Below, in pieces: positions 10,727 to 21,757 of a stretch of 64,000 bases of DNA. This DNA comes from Plasmodiophora brassicae (Eukaryota > Endomyxa > Phytomyxea > Plasmodiophorida > Plasmodiophoridae): the NCBI GenBank assembly GCA_039704465.1, contig JASFAU010000006.1, positions 434,001 through 498,000 of the forward strand, written 5' to 3'. Position 1 is the stretch's first letter, and every line of letters begins with the position of its first letter. The notes under the pieces are model-generated. The model worked only from the letters and a program-made list of their open reading frames with translations, did no database searches and was not told the origin of the DNA. The position numbers were made by a program, and so were the translations under genes.

Positions 10727-11988
10727 ATGCCAATGTCGGAGGATGATGTCCTGTTACCCGTGCTGTGGAAGGTCGCAGGGCGCTTGCAAATTGCCTACCT
10801 CAGCATGGAGGTCGTCGGATTGCTACTCGCAACGGTTGCAGTCGTTGAACGGGGCAAGGAAGCAACCAGAGCCTTGCTGCTAACGTTGGCGATGGCCATG
10901 ACGAGCACCTGCCACAGTGCTATATTCATCGTGATCGATTTTCACGAGTGGAAGACAGGCGATGAACTTCTCTGCCGGTGGCTTCAGAAATCGGCACCGT
11001 GCTTCTGTAAGTCGATGTGCACTGTTTTAAGCATTCGCACACTGTCGCTGATGATTGTACCGTCCTTTCAGACGTCTTATTCACGATGGCCCTGAATCTG
11101 TTTCTTTATGAACGCGTAAATGCGATACGATTTCGTGCTGCGCGCAGGCGAATACCAATAGTCGGATTGTGTCGTAGGTGCTAATTGTGAACGAGGAACA
11201 GGCTCAGTCGTTCCTGATGAAGAACGCCAAGATGATGACGCTCTCGATGGTTGTTTCAATTCCTGTAGCAGTCTACTTCTTCGACAGCCTCATGTTGCCC
11301 GAGCAAAGGGTATGCCTCAGCGTCATCCCCGTTTGGCTAACGATAGTGGTGGCACTTGCGAACTTCAATCTTGGCGCGTTCCTCAGCGTCTCATTCTACC
11401 AAGGTCTAATGGGCCACTACAAGAATATGGCCGAGTGTTCGGCAGCTTCCGCCAATCGGAATGACACACCGCTCGCTCGTCCGCATGGACGTCGCGTCCA
11501 GAGAGGTTCGATCATATCCTCCGTGTTCGTGTCGAAACGAACTTCGCCCGACAAATTGTCCTCGTCATCTGTGCTTCCGCAATCAGCGCGTTCTGCCCAT
11601 TCACAGGACCAACAGAATGAACGATTAAAAGAGGTGGCTCGTGTCGTGGATGCCAACCGGCAATGCAGAACTGATACGGGAATATAGCTGGCGTGGAAGA
11701 ACATGATCCTGTCCACGATTGTGATCGCTACGTCGCTAACTGCGATGGGAATCGACGTGTGGGTCAACATTGCAGTTATTCCCGGTCGTCACTGGCTGCT
11801 CCAGCTCGAGAACATCACCTCTAACCTCGACATCGCTGTCGCCTTCTTTATGACGCTCATTATTTCATCCCAGTGGTATGTCTATATATTCTGCTGCTTG
11901 GGAGTGTTTCTGCCGCTCCGATTGATCAGCGTGGTACAGGTTACCGAAACACCTTAAGGCAATGATTCGTTTCTGCTCGGTCAGTTGA
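10727..11988 (+). CDS. seven-helix membrane protein, receptor-like
   Basis: Five exons with introns 11007-11071, 11116-11177, 11634-11687 and 11876-11939 give 338 aa in frame. The protein has seven hydrophobic segments. Examples are helix 1 around MEVVGLLLATVAVV, helix 3 around YVLFTMALNLFLYERV, helix 5 around WLTIVVALANFNLG, helix 6 around NMILSTIVIATSLTAM and helix 7 around LDIAVAFFMTLIIS. A long polar loop of about 80 residues lies between helices 5 and 6, where G-protein-coupled receptors often have one. Helix 3 ends in LYERVLIV, loosely like the E/D-R motif of receptors. The start is Met 10727 or 10733. The topology fits a receptor, but no subfamily is recognised and the role is inferred. 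Confidence 0.7.
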
Positions 11989-12433
11989 ACGTCCGCAACC
12001 CTACTTCGGCGGATTATAAACCTAACATAGATCAGAGTGCCGGCAATATACAGGATATTTCGTCACAATAGAATACCGTCAGGAACCAGTACGTAGCCGA
12101 CATGCGCAGATAATCGACATCCATGGAGTTGGCCAACAACGGCATGCTGTCCTCTGTTCTTCGCTCGGTCGGACGATCCGGACGACCTGCGGGGGCCAGC
12201 TGATACTAATCGCAACTTCGGCACGATGACATAATTGCTTCTGCCCCGGCAGGCGCTGATATGGCATTCATGAGCAGGGCAGTTCTGTATAAGGCGTCTA
12301 GCGTGCGTCCTGCTTGTCGGCAGTCGTGTGGACCGCTGACGGCGCACCGAAAGCACAGCGCGCAAATGAACTTCGTGTGGCGGATAATCACTCAGGGCGG
12401 ACGTCGGTATCAGACGTGGTTGGTACCGCGACC
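11989..12433. other. intergenic, no gene supported
   Basis: About 445 bp between the seven-helix gene and the next membrane-protein gene, both on the + strand. Only short frames that resemble no protein were found. Confidence 0.4.
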
Positions 12434-13438
12434 ATGGACGAGATACTGTATCCCCCAGCTCAGGCATTGTTCATGAGCCTGTTATCGGCGTTGACGCGGA
12501 AAGTCAACCTGTTCCTTTCCGTGTCGACTACAGAGCCCGCGTTGGCCTGGCTGCTGGCAACCTTCGAACGCAAGAAAAACGCGAGTCTATTCTTGGCAGC
12601 GGACGAACGTCTGTCCGGGTCAGTTGGAGCGCCGCAGAATTCAATCGTCGGATACGCAACCCTCATGATGGAGGCACCGACGGCAGGGTTGGCTGCGATC
12701 AGCCGGAGGGCCTGGATCATCATTGGTATTACGACGATGGTGGTCATCTGCACCACGACCGCGGCTCTATTGTACGTCTACTTGCCCGGTGCGGCACCTG
12801 CGCCAAGCAAGAACAAGACCGGCATGGACGTCCAGTTGAAGCGCGACGGCAAGAACAAGATCGCCGTGCACGTCCAGTTGGAGCGATACATGTCTAGTGG
12901 CGCAGCACTTAAGCATGTCAGCACTCCCGCTATGGTTGCTGCAGGAGTGGCCGCAATTGGCCTTGCTCGCGGCGCCATTCGACTCCTGCGGGAACGGTCA
13001 GCGTCTCCACTGACAGAAGGGTCGACAAAGTCAGTTGGATTCATGCCGACGACGAATCCAGAAGGGACGAAACGTACAGTTCATGACGTGTTGACCGGGC
13101 GCCAACGAACGACAGTGATAGGTCAACAGGAGAGGATGGAAAAGAAAGCAGACCCGAACAACCCACTCGCGCAAGACGAGACTGTCACAAGGTGGAACAC
13201 GAAAGCGTCAGATCGGCAAGAGGCCACGAGACATCGAAAGGAGGCCGTTCGGGGGCCAGGCCAAAGCAGCGCCAGCAACGCGGTGGAGACGGCATCCCGA
13301 GGCACGGTGGTGGACGATCGCGGAGAGATACGGCAAGTCGGAGAAGTGGTGTTTACCAACCGACAATCGCAAATGTCAAGCCGTCAAACGTCAAACAAGC
13401 AGTCGCAATCATCAGGCTCGGGCTGGAGTTTCAATTGA
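12434..13438 (+). CDS. membrane protein with one strong helix and long polar tail
   Basis: Single-exon frame of 334 aa from MDEILYPPAQ. The clear membrane helix is WIIIGITTMVVICTTTAALL at about residues 95-120. A second weaker segment (MVAAGVAAIGLARGAIRLL) lies near residue 165. A run of about 140 residues rich in Arg, Lys, Ser, Thr and Gln follows to the C-terminus (SGSGWSFN) and is probably disordered and cytosolic. I do not recognise the family. The gene points toward the LRR receptor gene; their stops are about 200 bp apart. The start was chosen as the first Met where the protein-like text begins; an upstream exon cannot be excluded. Confidence 0.55.
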   Translation: MDEILYPPAQALFMSLLSALTRKVNLFLSVSTTEPALAWLLATFERKKNASLFLAADERLSGSVGAPQNSIVGYATLMMEAPTAGLAAISRRAWIIIGITTMVVICTTTAALLYVYLPGAAPAPSKNKTGMDVQLKRDGKNKIAVHVQLERYMSSGAALKHVSTPAMVAAGVAAIGLARGAIRLLRERSASPLTEGSTKSVGFMPTTNPEGTKRTVHDVLTGRQRTTVIGQQERMEKKADPNNPLAQDETVTRWNTKASDRQEATRHRKEAVRGPGQSSASNAVETASRGTVVDDRGEIRQVGEVVFTNRQSQMSSRQTSNKQSQSSGSGWSFN

Positions 13439-13634
13439 TTGTCCAGTTACAAACAAGACCCAGCAGCGGATTCCAACCCATCATCTCTCAACAACGCGAA
13501 CCATGTTCTCATCTTAGTTGATCTGAGCGGAACCGTAGCAGAGCACGCAGGCCTGCGGGTGTATTAGTAGGCCTACAGCGCTGCACGCCCGCTTTTCTGT
13601 TGCCATTCGTGTGAAGTGGCAGACCACCTTTATT

Positions 13635-15216
13635 CTAGTTATCGCACCCGGTGGCTTGATCTGACAAGTGCTGGTGTGGTGGTTTCTGAAAGTTGACGAC
13701 GATCTTCTTCACCGGCTTGACGGCGGACGATGTATCCAGCGTTTCGGGCGCGAATTTCTCCATGTCGGCTGGCTCCTGATTGTGCATACGGGACTGGAGA
13801 ATGGCGAGGGAGTCGACGGGCGCCATATTTTCTAGCGAGTCGACATGCGGTTCCGTCTCTTCTTGTGCTACCGGAGCGCCCTTAGGAAGAGCGTTACTTG
13901 GCGGGGGGAGCCGGTTCGATATCGGTGGGGACAGCAGGCCAACGAGGGCCATGTACTGGTAGGAACTTGGGCCAGCAGCATCCGAGACGTGCATTGCGAA
14001 TGGAGCCAGTTGTCCGTCTGACGACCTGCACGTTGCTGTTTGGTCGGGACTGGCATGTTGCTCATGCTCGTCGCCCTTAACGAGGGCCGGGTGCGTTTGA
14101 AGGTCTTGGTTGATCGAGATCTGCATTCTGTTGGCGGTTGTTGCGGCTGCCCTATCCATCGCGGTTGCACATCGAAAGCAAGCAAAGCAGGTTATGGTGA
14201 TGAGTAGTATACTGCCAAGGCAGACGATGATTGTAACGGTATTCCCTTTGATAAAGGCGATGCCCTGTTGCAGTGCGCTGAGCGGGACTTCGGAGGCGTT
14301 CGGTCGCGATGTCGTTAGTTTCGTGGTCGTTGCCGTTCTTTGTTGTCTACTGAGCACTCTTGGAGCCGTGGATACTGTCGAGAATGTGACGCGTCAACAA
14401 CGCATTCATTCGCGAAAGTTGGAGGACCAACCTGGGGTGACGCAGATCGGGTACGACGATGTATAGCCGGAATTGGGCGGAACCGGTGCACATGCCAAAC
14501 CGTACCCGGCATTCATGTCGAGGTTTCTAAACCAAAGGGAAAACAACCTGAGCAACGGGATGGATACGAGACACATCAGGACGTACACTGGGGATTGTAG
14601 GTGAACCAATGCAACGAACAATGCCTGTGGCAGCTGACCCAGTAGATTGTTTCCGTCCAGTTTGCTGCCATTGCATCGTTAGCTGTCAGCCTGGCACGCT
14701 CCTCCTGATGAGTATCAATTATAAGGCATACATTTGCTGCAGGTTTGACAAGGTTTCGAAGGCGTCCGCCGCGATGTACGTGATGGCGTTCTGGTCAAGC
14801 AATCTGGTGAGGAAGACATTCAGCACACCTGTAGTTTACAGGGGCGTCAATGACCGTACAAAATTGCGACAGAGGCGAAGACGTCTAGTGAATGGCTTTC
14901 AACGGATGATATCGCGTTGGAGCTGAAGTCGACTTTTGTGACTTGATGGGGGTTTGGCCACGATTGAAATGTGGACGTCGTAAGCGCGCCTGACAACCCA
15001 GCTGACGCGCACGACCTGCGGAGCATTATTGTTAACCCTGTGCGCTTGGGCATTCTTCCATGCCGGTTACATTGTAGGGCATCCCGTTGAGCAGCAGGAA
15101 CTAGACAATGCAGTGCCACATGGTGCTGGTGCGGAGCACAGGTCGGTAACGCCTTGGACGGCGTCGATAGCGATAACCAGGGTGATCACCCACATAGCAC
15201 TCAGCTGCGTAACCAT
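13635..15216 (-). CDS. leucine-rich-repeat transmembrane receptor-like protein
   Basis: Six exons rebuilt on the minus strand: 15216-15071, 15015-14860, 14803-14732, 14664-14587, 14526-14432 and 14374-13635. They sum to 1,287 nt, or 428 aa. The signal peptide starts at MVTQLSAMWVITLVIAIDAV and is followed by a cysteine-bearing N-cap. The repeats read VDFSSNAISSV, LLDQNAITYIAADAFETLSN and IKLDGNNLLGQLPQALF, with spacing typical of extracellular LRRs. Exon 3 is exactly 72 nt, one 24-residue repeat. A Cys-containing C-cap, a Ser/Thr-rich stem and the helix TVTIIVCLGSILLITITCFA (about 227-247) lead to a tail of about 180 residues without a kinase domain. The ligand is unknown. The call rests on the LRR pattern and the exact frame. 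Confidence 0.75.
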
Positions 15217-15954
15217 TTTGACAGCGCGATCGCAGCACCAAGATTCGCAAACACGGGATATCTCCTCGGCCAACCAGATATCTCTCAGCGACGTCCCGTG
15301 CTGCCGAATCGTGCTCTGACCTGCCGGCAGGCCCCTAACCCATGTGGTACGGTTCACGGTGGACTGGAATGCTTGAAACAGTTCGGCTGCTTGTGACCTG
15401 CGCGTTCTACACGGCTGCTGCACCAAGGTCGTATTTTTGGGATTGGGCGCTTTCGTGTGCCGACCCGATCTGCGGATCACTGATCAGGCCCCGATCTTCG
15501 ATCTACGAGCTTCTACGGCGGCGTGGCCGCACCGAGTCCTGGGGGTTTGGTTGCCAGTTGCCACCACGGCGGTCGCGGGATAACTGATAAGGACGGCCGC
15601 CTTTCGTATTGCGCATCGCCAGGGGTCGGTCTGTGATCTGTAATGGACGTACACCGGTATTCAGCTCTGGCTGTCGGAAAGCGGGACGTCCAGGTCAAGC
15701 GCGAATATGACCGAATGTGCGCTGTTGAGTACCTCATAAAGCGCCTTCTGCCTTACTCAACATGGCCACCGACGACTGGCCGCGGGTTTTGTTTAATCCC
15801 ACAACGGTGTGGAACTGGGCTCGGCGGCCCTTCGTTCGGAACGGCAACTGCTATTTTCAGCAGCCCGGTTGCTTTGCAGGTCGCAAGTCATCGTCGGGAT
15901 TCGGTTCGCTCGTCGTGCGGGGGGCAGGACAGCCGTCTGATGAAGCACCGGGAC
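15217..15954. other. divergent promoter region
   Basis: About 740 bp between the LRR receptor gene (minus) and copy B (plus). Open frames here do not match any family. It should hold two promoters; no motif was recognised. Confidence 0.4.
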
Positions 15955-18900
15955 ATGCGCGTCACCGTCGTTATGATCTGCATGCTCGTCATGCAATGCG
16001 CAGCGGTGCCGCCGCTTGTCAAGCAGTTGCTCGAGGCATCGCAGCAGTACCAGCAGGACGGTCTGCCCGCCGTGCTGTCCCGGTTACGCGCCCAGTTTTC
16101 CTGCCCGACGGTCAACCATCGCACAAAGACGCTCACCATGGCCACACACGCGATTCTCCTTTGTTCGCACGAGCGTATCCTGGAGATGGAAATGGCGAAA
16201 CGCGGCAGGCGAGTTTCGCCACATGACGTTCAGGCAGTCGTGCGAGCATCCGGGTACCCTGGCGATGCTGACGCGGCATGCCGTGCCGCGATTCGTGCCA
16301 CGTTCAATCGCAAGAAGACGTCGTCGACCTGTGTCGCGTACATGCCGCAACTGGAGGCCTGGTTCGGCAAGTTCGAATTCGCTCTGGTGCCCGGTGAGAT
16401 TGTCGCCGTCGATGAGATCTCCAACGTGTGCGGCGATGCGGCTGAGACGGTGCCCTGGATGTACCTTCGCGCCATCGCCGACCTGCTACAGTGGCGACGA
16501 GTCGGCCTGCCCAACGTGACGGAGACACACCGTGTCATTGTTAGCATCGGGGAACGCCTATCCCAGACACCGTCCCGGATGTCTGCCGCGAAGGGCCACC
16601 TCGTTCTGGGACTATCTGCACTGCTCGAAGATCGGTTCGGCGGACGCTGGTATGTCGGTCCCGTTGGTCCAGCGGTAGGCCCCCCGTGCTCATTGCAATG
16701 GTAGGGTGTCGGAGGCCCTATCGCACTGGAAGCAGTACCGAGTGATGATGCGCGACATTTCTGCTATCGGCGTCGTGAAACACCTGTACTGCACGCTGGC
16801 CGACTCTGTTATCATTGCTGTGCGCTACGATGGGTCAGTCGACCTGTTAGACATGGTTGGCTTCGTTCAAGACTACAAGTTGGTGGCCTGTGTTGACCTC
16901 AGTGGCCCGCCATCGGTCCAGCTGGACCGCATCCGGCTCGGCATTGCACTCGTCGACCGCGACTTGGGCCGAGCTCGGACGCTGCTGGCTAGGCCGGGCG
17001 TGGCACAATCCACGCCGGCAACGATCTTCCCCGACCTCGACACGTTCCTGCTATTTGGCCAGTTCGTATCCGCAGCGATCGATGCAACCGATAGGACCAT
17101 TGCGTCTGACCCGAGAATGGTCAACGTGTATGCCGCGGCGACCCTGTCCAACATTGCCAAGAGCGCGCTTGCCAACGCTTGCCACCCGGCAACGCCTGCA
17201 ATTCTCGTCGCCTTCCTCGCCACAAACGTGCGTCCGTGTGTGTCGTCGTCCGTCTGTGCTTTCCGTCACCTGAACCTTCGTACAGCCCCACCTGTTCATC
17301 GACAACGACAACATGCCGACGAAGGTGACCGGAATCCTGGACAACGCGTTCCGCGACGACGACTCGCTACTTCAACAGGTCGTCGCCGGCGTGCGTTCGC
17401 TCGACGGCGTCGTCGAGCGCCCCGGCTACTCTGAATCCCCGTTCTCCACCCTCGCAAGCGCGCTGAACGAGAACATCGAGCTCCCCTACGACGACGACGA
17501 CGCGTCTCCAACGAAGCTGGCGCTGCACTTGGATACCTTGGCCGGCCACATCTCGGTCGGGTTCGCATCCAACGCCCCAGCATCAGCGAGCGCCGATGAC
17601 CTGCTTGCTCTCGCCATGATCGGCTGCACGTCCATCGACGAGGACAACCCGTTCGAGAGGTACGCGCCGATGGTGAACAAGTACGTGCCGCCCCATGTCG
17701 GCACAGCAGTCGCCATTGTTCGCAGACTGGTCCAGATGTTGGACCTGCGCCCGGGCTGGTGGACAGAGTCCCGAATATCGCGCCGGGGGCCGCCTCGCCC
17801 CGCCAAGAAGCATCTGGACGCCTTGTACTCGCTCGTGGGACGTCGCTCGGACGACATGCGCGTGCGACTTCTCGTGGCGTTCGCGTGCCGCATCACAATC
17901 GGGGTCGCATCCGATCTCAACAACCTGTGCTCGCGAAAGGCAACTGGCCCCAGCAGCGCGCCCGACATCACGATGCCCGACCTGCAGGACGGGTTCCCGT
18001 CGTCGTTCAAGCTTGTCCACCGGTTGCTCCTGTACATGAAGGGCGAGATTACCGGTCAGATCGTCACGACTGACCTGCTGTTCTCAGTGGACAACTACCT
18101 GATGGCCGGGATGGAATCACGACTGTCCCAGGAGGACGTCCATGACCTCGTCGTTGTCACGCGCGGGGCCTCACCGCTGGCGGTCGAGATGTTCAGGCAG
18201 ACGAACGCCTCCGAGGAGACCGTGTTCTTCGCTGGCTTGGTCGTGACCTACCTCAATGGGAAGCGGCACGACCGGCTCCGCTCAACGGAGGTCCTTGACG
18301 TCTACAGGTCGTTGTTTGTCCAGGACTCCCTGTTCTGGCACCAATGCGAACTGCTTCGTCAACGATGGTTCCCTGAATCACCACCTCAGACGGAGTCGCC
18401 CGTGACGCTCGCCCCCGAATCCGTGCCGACGGTTTCACACCAGATGACACCCGAGCTCGAACAGCAACCGACCATCGTCATTTCCAGGTCACCTAGCAGC
18501 GAGGTACCGGCCGCGCCGCGTAAGGCGCGCGTTGAGCGCCGAAGGCAGACTGCACCTGCCGTGATCATTTCAGAACCGACGATACCGCCATCGAGGCGTC
18601 GGGGGAGTTCCGTTTCGCTGTCGAGAACCAGAGGCGCGGCAACTCCTCGTAGTGGCATATCGACGGATGAAGAAGACATCGCAAGTGGGTTCACGTTGAA
18701 CGCGTTCGTGCACAAGACGATGGACCCGGAGGACATCGCTGAGATTCGTGCGTTCGTGCAAGAGCGCCCTGCCCTGCTGAGCGCCCGGGGGCCGTTCATC
18801 TATCGCGCCAAGCTGATCGCGTCGGGTCAAGAGGCCGGCCACCCGCTGTGGCGTCTTCGTCACGGGCGCAAGCGCCTGTTCTTCGTCCTGTCTGACGATC

Positions 18901-19013
18901 GCATGAAGTTCACGGGCGTCGCCCGACGTGACAGCAAGACGTACGCGCGAGCGATCCTGGACGCCCAGATGAAGATCGCCCAGGCGCCCGACAACCAGTG
19001 GATGTCGATCTGA
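15955..19013 (+). CDS. large secreted protein, copy B of a 985-aa family
   Basis: Exons 15955-16649, 16705-17227 and 17286-19013 give 981 aa. It is paralogous to copy A (7161-10248) from signal peptide to stop, with both introns conserved in position and phase. The signal peptide is MRVTVVMICMLVMQCAA; a Met five codons upstream (15940) is the alternative start. Shared blocks include KQLLEASQQYQQDG, ASGYPGDAD, LRPGWWTES, YMKGEITGQIVTTD and the C-terminal domain with LWRLRHGRKRLFFVL. Charged and Ser/Pro-rich linker segments have diverged far more than the two ends. Cysteines are scattered, and no membrane helix or catalytic motif is visible. The GC content at silent sites seems higher than in copy A. 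Function unknown. Confidence 0.82.
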
Positions 19014-19130
19014 TCGTGTGCCGCGCCTATTTCCAGTGAATCGAATGCATACATTAGATCCGCAGACCACGACCGAAACCGCTGTGAGACACAGAGAGAA
19101 GGTCCCCGCCCTGTATTCGGCTTTGTTCCG

Positions 19131-19433
19131 TCAGCACAGTACCCATCGTCCTTTGGCGCGTCGACGAGCAAGAACTTTACGCCCATGCCGATCCGCCATG
19201 CGGCTCAGGAACCCGCACTGCCTCTTCCTGTCCATCAGCCACCCATCAGAAACACGACGCGCCGGGTGCGGTCGTCGAGTGACCCCGTACCGCTTCAGCG
19301 TACTCGGCTGGTACGTGCGCTTGATGGCCCAGATCGCGACCGACTCGCCGATCGTCGCCATGGACCCCGCCAGACGGCTCGCCAGGCCTGACAGCAGCGA
19401 CCCCCACGGAACCTGCGCGCCGATGCTCGCCAT
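19131..19433 (-). CDS. MRPL34: mitochondrial ribosomal protein bL34
   Basis: Two exons, 19433-19291 and 19227-19131, with a 63-bp intron, give 79 aa. The first exon encodes an N-terminal presequence ([16 protein letters not shown]) rich in Ala, Ser and Gly, fitting import into mitochondria. Splicing joins [11 protein letters not shown] to [10 protein letters not shown] in frame, followed by [13 protein letters not shown], the hallmark of bL34. The protein binds 23S-type rRNA in the large ribosomal subunit. The short length is normal for this family plus a targeting leader. The start was chosen as the Met nearest the conserved core. A plastid version is possible in principle, but nothing else in the window suggests a plastid. 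Confidence 0.88.
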   Translation of the reverse strand: MASIGAQVPWGSLLSGLASRLAGSMATIGESVAIWAIKRTYQPSTLKRYGVTRRPHPARRVSDGWLMDRKRQCGFLSRMADRHGRKVLARRRAKGRWVLC

Positions 19434-19443
19434 TCGCTCCCGT

Positions 19444-19525
19444 AATGGCAGGACGTCGTCCGCAACCCCGCCGTACCGCTTCCCCCAATGGCACGACGTC
19501 GTCCGCAACCGCCAATCCCGCCGTA
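19444..19525. repeat. imperfect direct repeat, two copies
   Basis: A unit beginning AATGGCA and continuing ACGTCGTCCGCAAC, ending CCCGCCGTA, occurs twice (from 19444 and from 19487), with a short insertion in the second copy. Confidence 0.7.
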
Positions 19526-19533
19526 AAGTACAA

Positions 19534-19643
19534 ACGTTAACGTAAGGGGCGTCCACGTCTTACGTTGCCCCTTTACTGTACGTTACAGGTAAACGTAAAG
19601 CAAAAGTAGATTTACCATAGTACACGTAATTTATGGCGTAAAC
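19534..19643. promoter_or_regulatory. cluster of ACGTAA / TTACGT hexamers
   Basis: ACGTAA occurs at 19540, 19593 and 19624 and its complement TTACGT at 19560, with further near copies, all in an AT-richer patch just upstream of the WDR74-like gene. The density suggests a binding site array; this is inferred. Confidence 0.4.
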
Positions 19644-19857
19644 CAATGGGCATCGAAATAGGGCCAGGGCATTCTTAGCCCCTGGTCAGAGGAAGAAGAA
19701 GACTCGCCGTTGATCGGGCGAAAGGGAGGACACGGAACGCGCGTCGAGAGCCGATGGCCAACGTGTCCATCCGACGACGGACAAGCCGACAACCGCCAGC
19801 GAGGCCCGCGGAGTCCGTGGCGGAGTCCGTCCGCAGCAGCAACCCGGACAGCTGGAG

Positions 19858-21009
19858 ATGAACGGCGTTGCCTGTGGTGATGCAACCGGCCTTGTCAAGG
19901 GTACGACCATGACCATCACTGCTTGCGTTCGATAATAATTTACCAATGCTGCATTGCTGTTTACAGTTGTCGATGGTGGATCCGGCACGTTGAAGGCAAC
20001 GTTCGGCGTCCAGTCTCCCGGCCTGGGCATCAACAGGCTGTTCGTCCTAGACGACGCTGAGATTGTGGCTGCGCTGAAGAATGGGCATGTCGTATCGCGT
20101 GCTATCGAAAGTGGAGATATCCTGGGGGACTATCATTTCGCAGGCGCCCGGGATCTGACTGGGGTTGCTGGACTTCCAAATCGTCGCATTGTTGCCTGTG
20201 ACGCTTCCGGCTGCGCCGCCGTGTTCGACCTGCAATCCCCAGACGTGGCGGTTGCCGAGTTTCGGTTGGGCAATAACACGCAAGCACTAGCGTCCTGCGG
20301 CGTACATATCGCCTGCGGTGGACGAGAACAGGATTTGTCGGTGTTGGACGCCGAAACGCAGGCTTCTGTCTTCCGCGCCCGTAATGTCCCCAACACGAAG
20401 CTGTCTCTTCGCGTCCCCGTATGGATCAAGGCTGTCACTTTCGTCGGCGGGAACGCTGATATCATCGCAACGGGAACGGCGCATCACCAGGTGCGCCTGT
20501 ATGATACCCGGCGTGGGCGTCGTCCCGTCGGCGACCGCGAAATTGGTGAGAACGCTGTCACTGTGGTTGCCAGCAGCACCGATGGCAACTTCGTGTTTGC
20601 TGGCGATGGTGCTGGCATCCTTCTCCAGCTGGACCGTCGAAAGGACCTGCAGCAGTGCGGGAGATTCGTGGGCAACAGCGGTGGGATCCGAGCCATTGAC
20701 GTTTGCGATGAGTTTATCGCTTCGGTCGGCTTGGACCGAACGCTGCACGTCCATGACATCAAGACCAGGAAGGAGGTCAAGCGGGTCTACCTGAAACAGC
20801 GACTGGAAGGCGTCGCGTTCGTCAAAGGTGCTGCGTCGTCTGAGGCTGCACAGGAAAAAGAAGAAGAGGATGATGTTGACGAGATGTGGAGGCAAATGGA
20901 GAGCGCCGATGACGATGATGATGACAGCAGTGGCGAGGAGAACATTGAAGACGCTGCCCGCCCACCGTCGAAGAAACACAAGGCCGATAAACAATCGGAA
21001 GCCGTTTAA
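19858..21009 (+). CDS. NSA1: WD40 ribosome-assembly factor WDR74/Nsa1
   Basis: Exons 19858-19900 and 19967-21009 give 361 aa. The first tiny exon (MNGVACGDATGLVK) joins VVDGGSGTLKATFG in frame to complete blade 1. The family signature is clear: NVPNTKLSLRVPVW at about residues 145-160, then TGTAHHQVRLYDTRRGRRPV, ASVGLDRTLHVHDI and KRVYLKQRL. The C-terminus is an acidic stretch followed by a basic, Lys-rich tail, as expected for a nucleolar protein. WDR74/Nsa1 acts in pre-60S ribosomal particles in the nucleolus. The gene converges on the phosphatase gene, whose stop lies only 12 bp away. Confidence 0.9.
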
Positions 21010-21020
21010 TGTTGCACATA

Positions 21021-21643
21021 TCAGTTGGCCTCACTGGCTACGTAATCTATCAGCGGGTCCATTCCGTCGGAGAGCATCGTGAACACATTCTCGAACCCGG
21101 AATCTCCACCCTACAGCCAAATTCAGCAACATCGACTCGGCAATGCCCAACCACCTGACGTACGTAGTACGGGTCCGGGACATCTGCTGTCGTGTAACTG
21201 TGTTTAGGGATGAACTCAGAGAACAGGTGCAGGTTGGCAATGCGGCGCGACGAATTCGTCGGGCAGCGCCGTTTGATATCAGAAAGGTTGTCGCGGTCCA
21301 TGGCGACAATGTGTGTGAATTCGTAAAAGTCGTGGCTGCACAGCTGGCGACACGTCTGCTGCGAAATGACAATGCCATGGGATCGTGCTGTTGCTATAGA
21401 TCGAGCGTCAGGGCTCTCCCCAACGTGATAGGCCTGCGACGCCTCCGATGAGTGCATGCAGGGCTGTGGGACCCGATCGATCCGTCACTCTACCGATGTC
21501 CCACAGCTATCGATGCGGACGCGATCGGATACCGCGCGTCTCCTGACCGTTTCCTCGGCGATCCCGTGCGCCAGTGGGCTTCGACAGATGTTTCCCAAGC
21601 ACACGAACAGGATCGCCGCCTTTGGCGGGTTGCTTGACGCCAT
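21021..21643 (-). CDS. low-molecular-weight protein tyrosine phosphatase
   Basis: Exons 21643-21494, 21433-21164 and 21110-21021 give 169 aa. The catalytic P-loop FVCLGNICRSPLAHGI (C-x5-R-S) lies near residue 15. Splicing yields SCGTSAYHVGESPDARS, then ISQQTCRQLCSHDF and HIVAMDRDNL. The general-acid loop VPDPYY is joined by the last intron to GGDSGFENVF, exactly the family pattern. All catalytic residues (Cys, Arg, Asp) are present, so it should be an active cytosolic phosphatase acting on phosphotyrosine proteins or small phosphomonoesters. It lacks extra domains. The start is well fixed by its closeness to the P-loop. Confidence 0.93.
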
Positions 21644-21757
21644 TGCAACCCCCAACGAAAGCTAATTTGAGCGACGACGACGCAACGTCGGCCGGTACAG
21701 CAGGAAGTCGCATCAACGCCAGATTAAATACTTGTATGTTCTAGTAATACAACGAGG

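Larger units (their letters stand above)
19434..19857. other. divergent spacer with short repeats
   Basis: About 420 bp between the bL34 gene (minus) and the WD40 gene (plus). It contains the two repeat features listed separately. Being shared 5' flank of two ribosome-related genes, it is a likely bidirectional promoter; this is inferred. Confidence 0.5.

Noticed and set aside
15643..15954. Upstream extension of the copy B reading frame
   Set aside because: The paralog's matching exon starts at the signal-peptide Met; the 5' extension is not shared and would bury the signal peptide.
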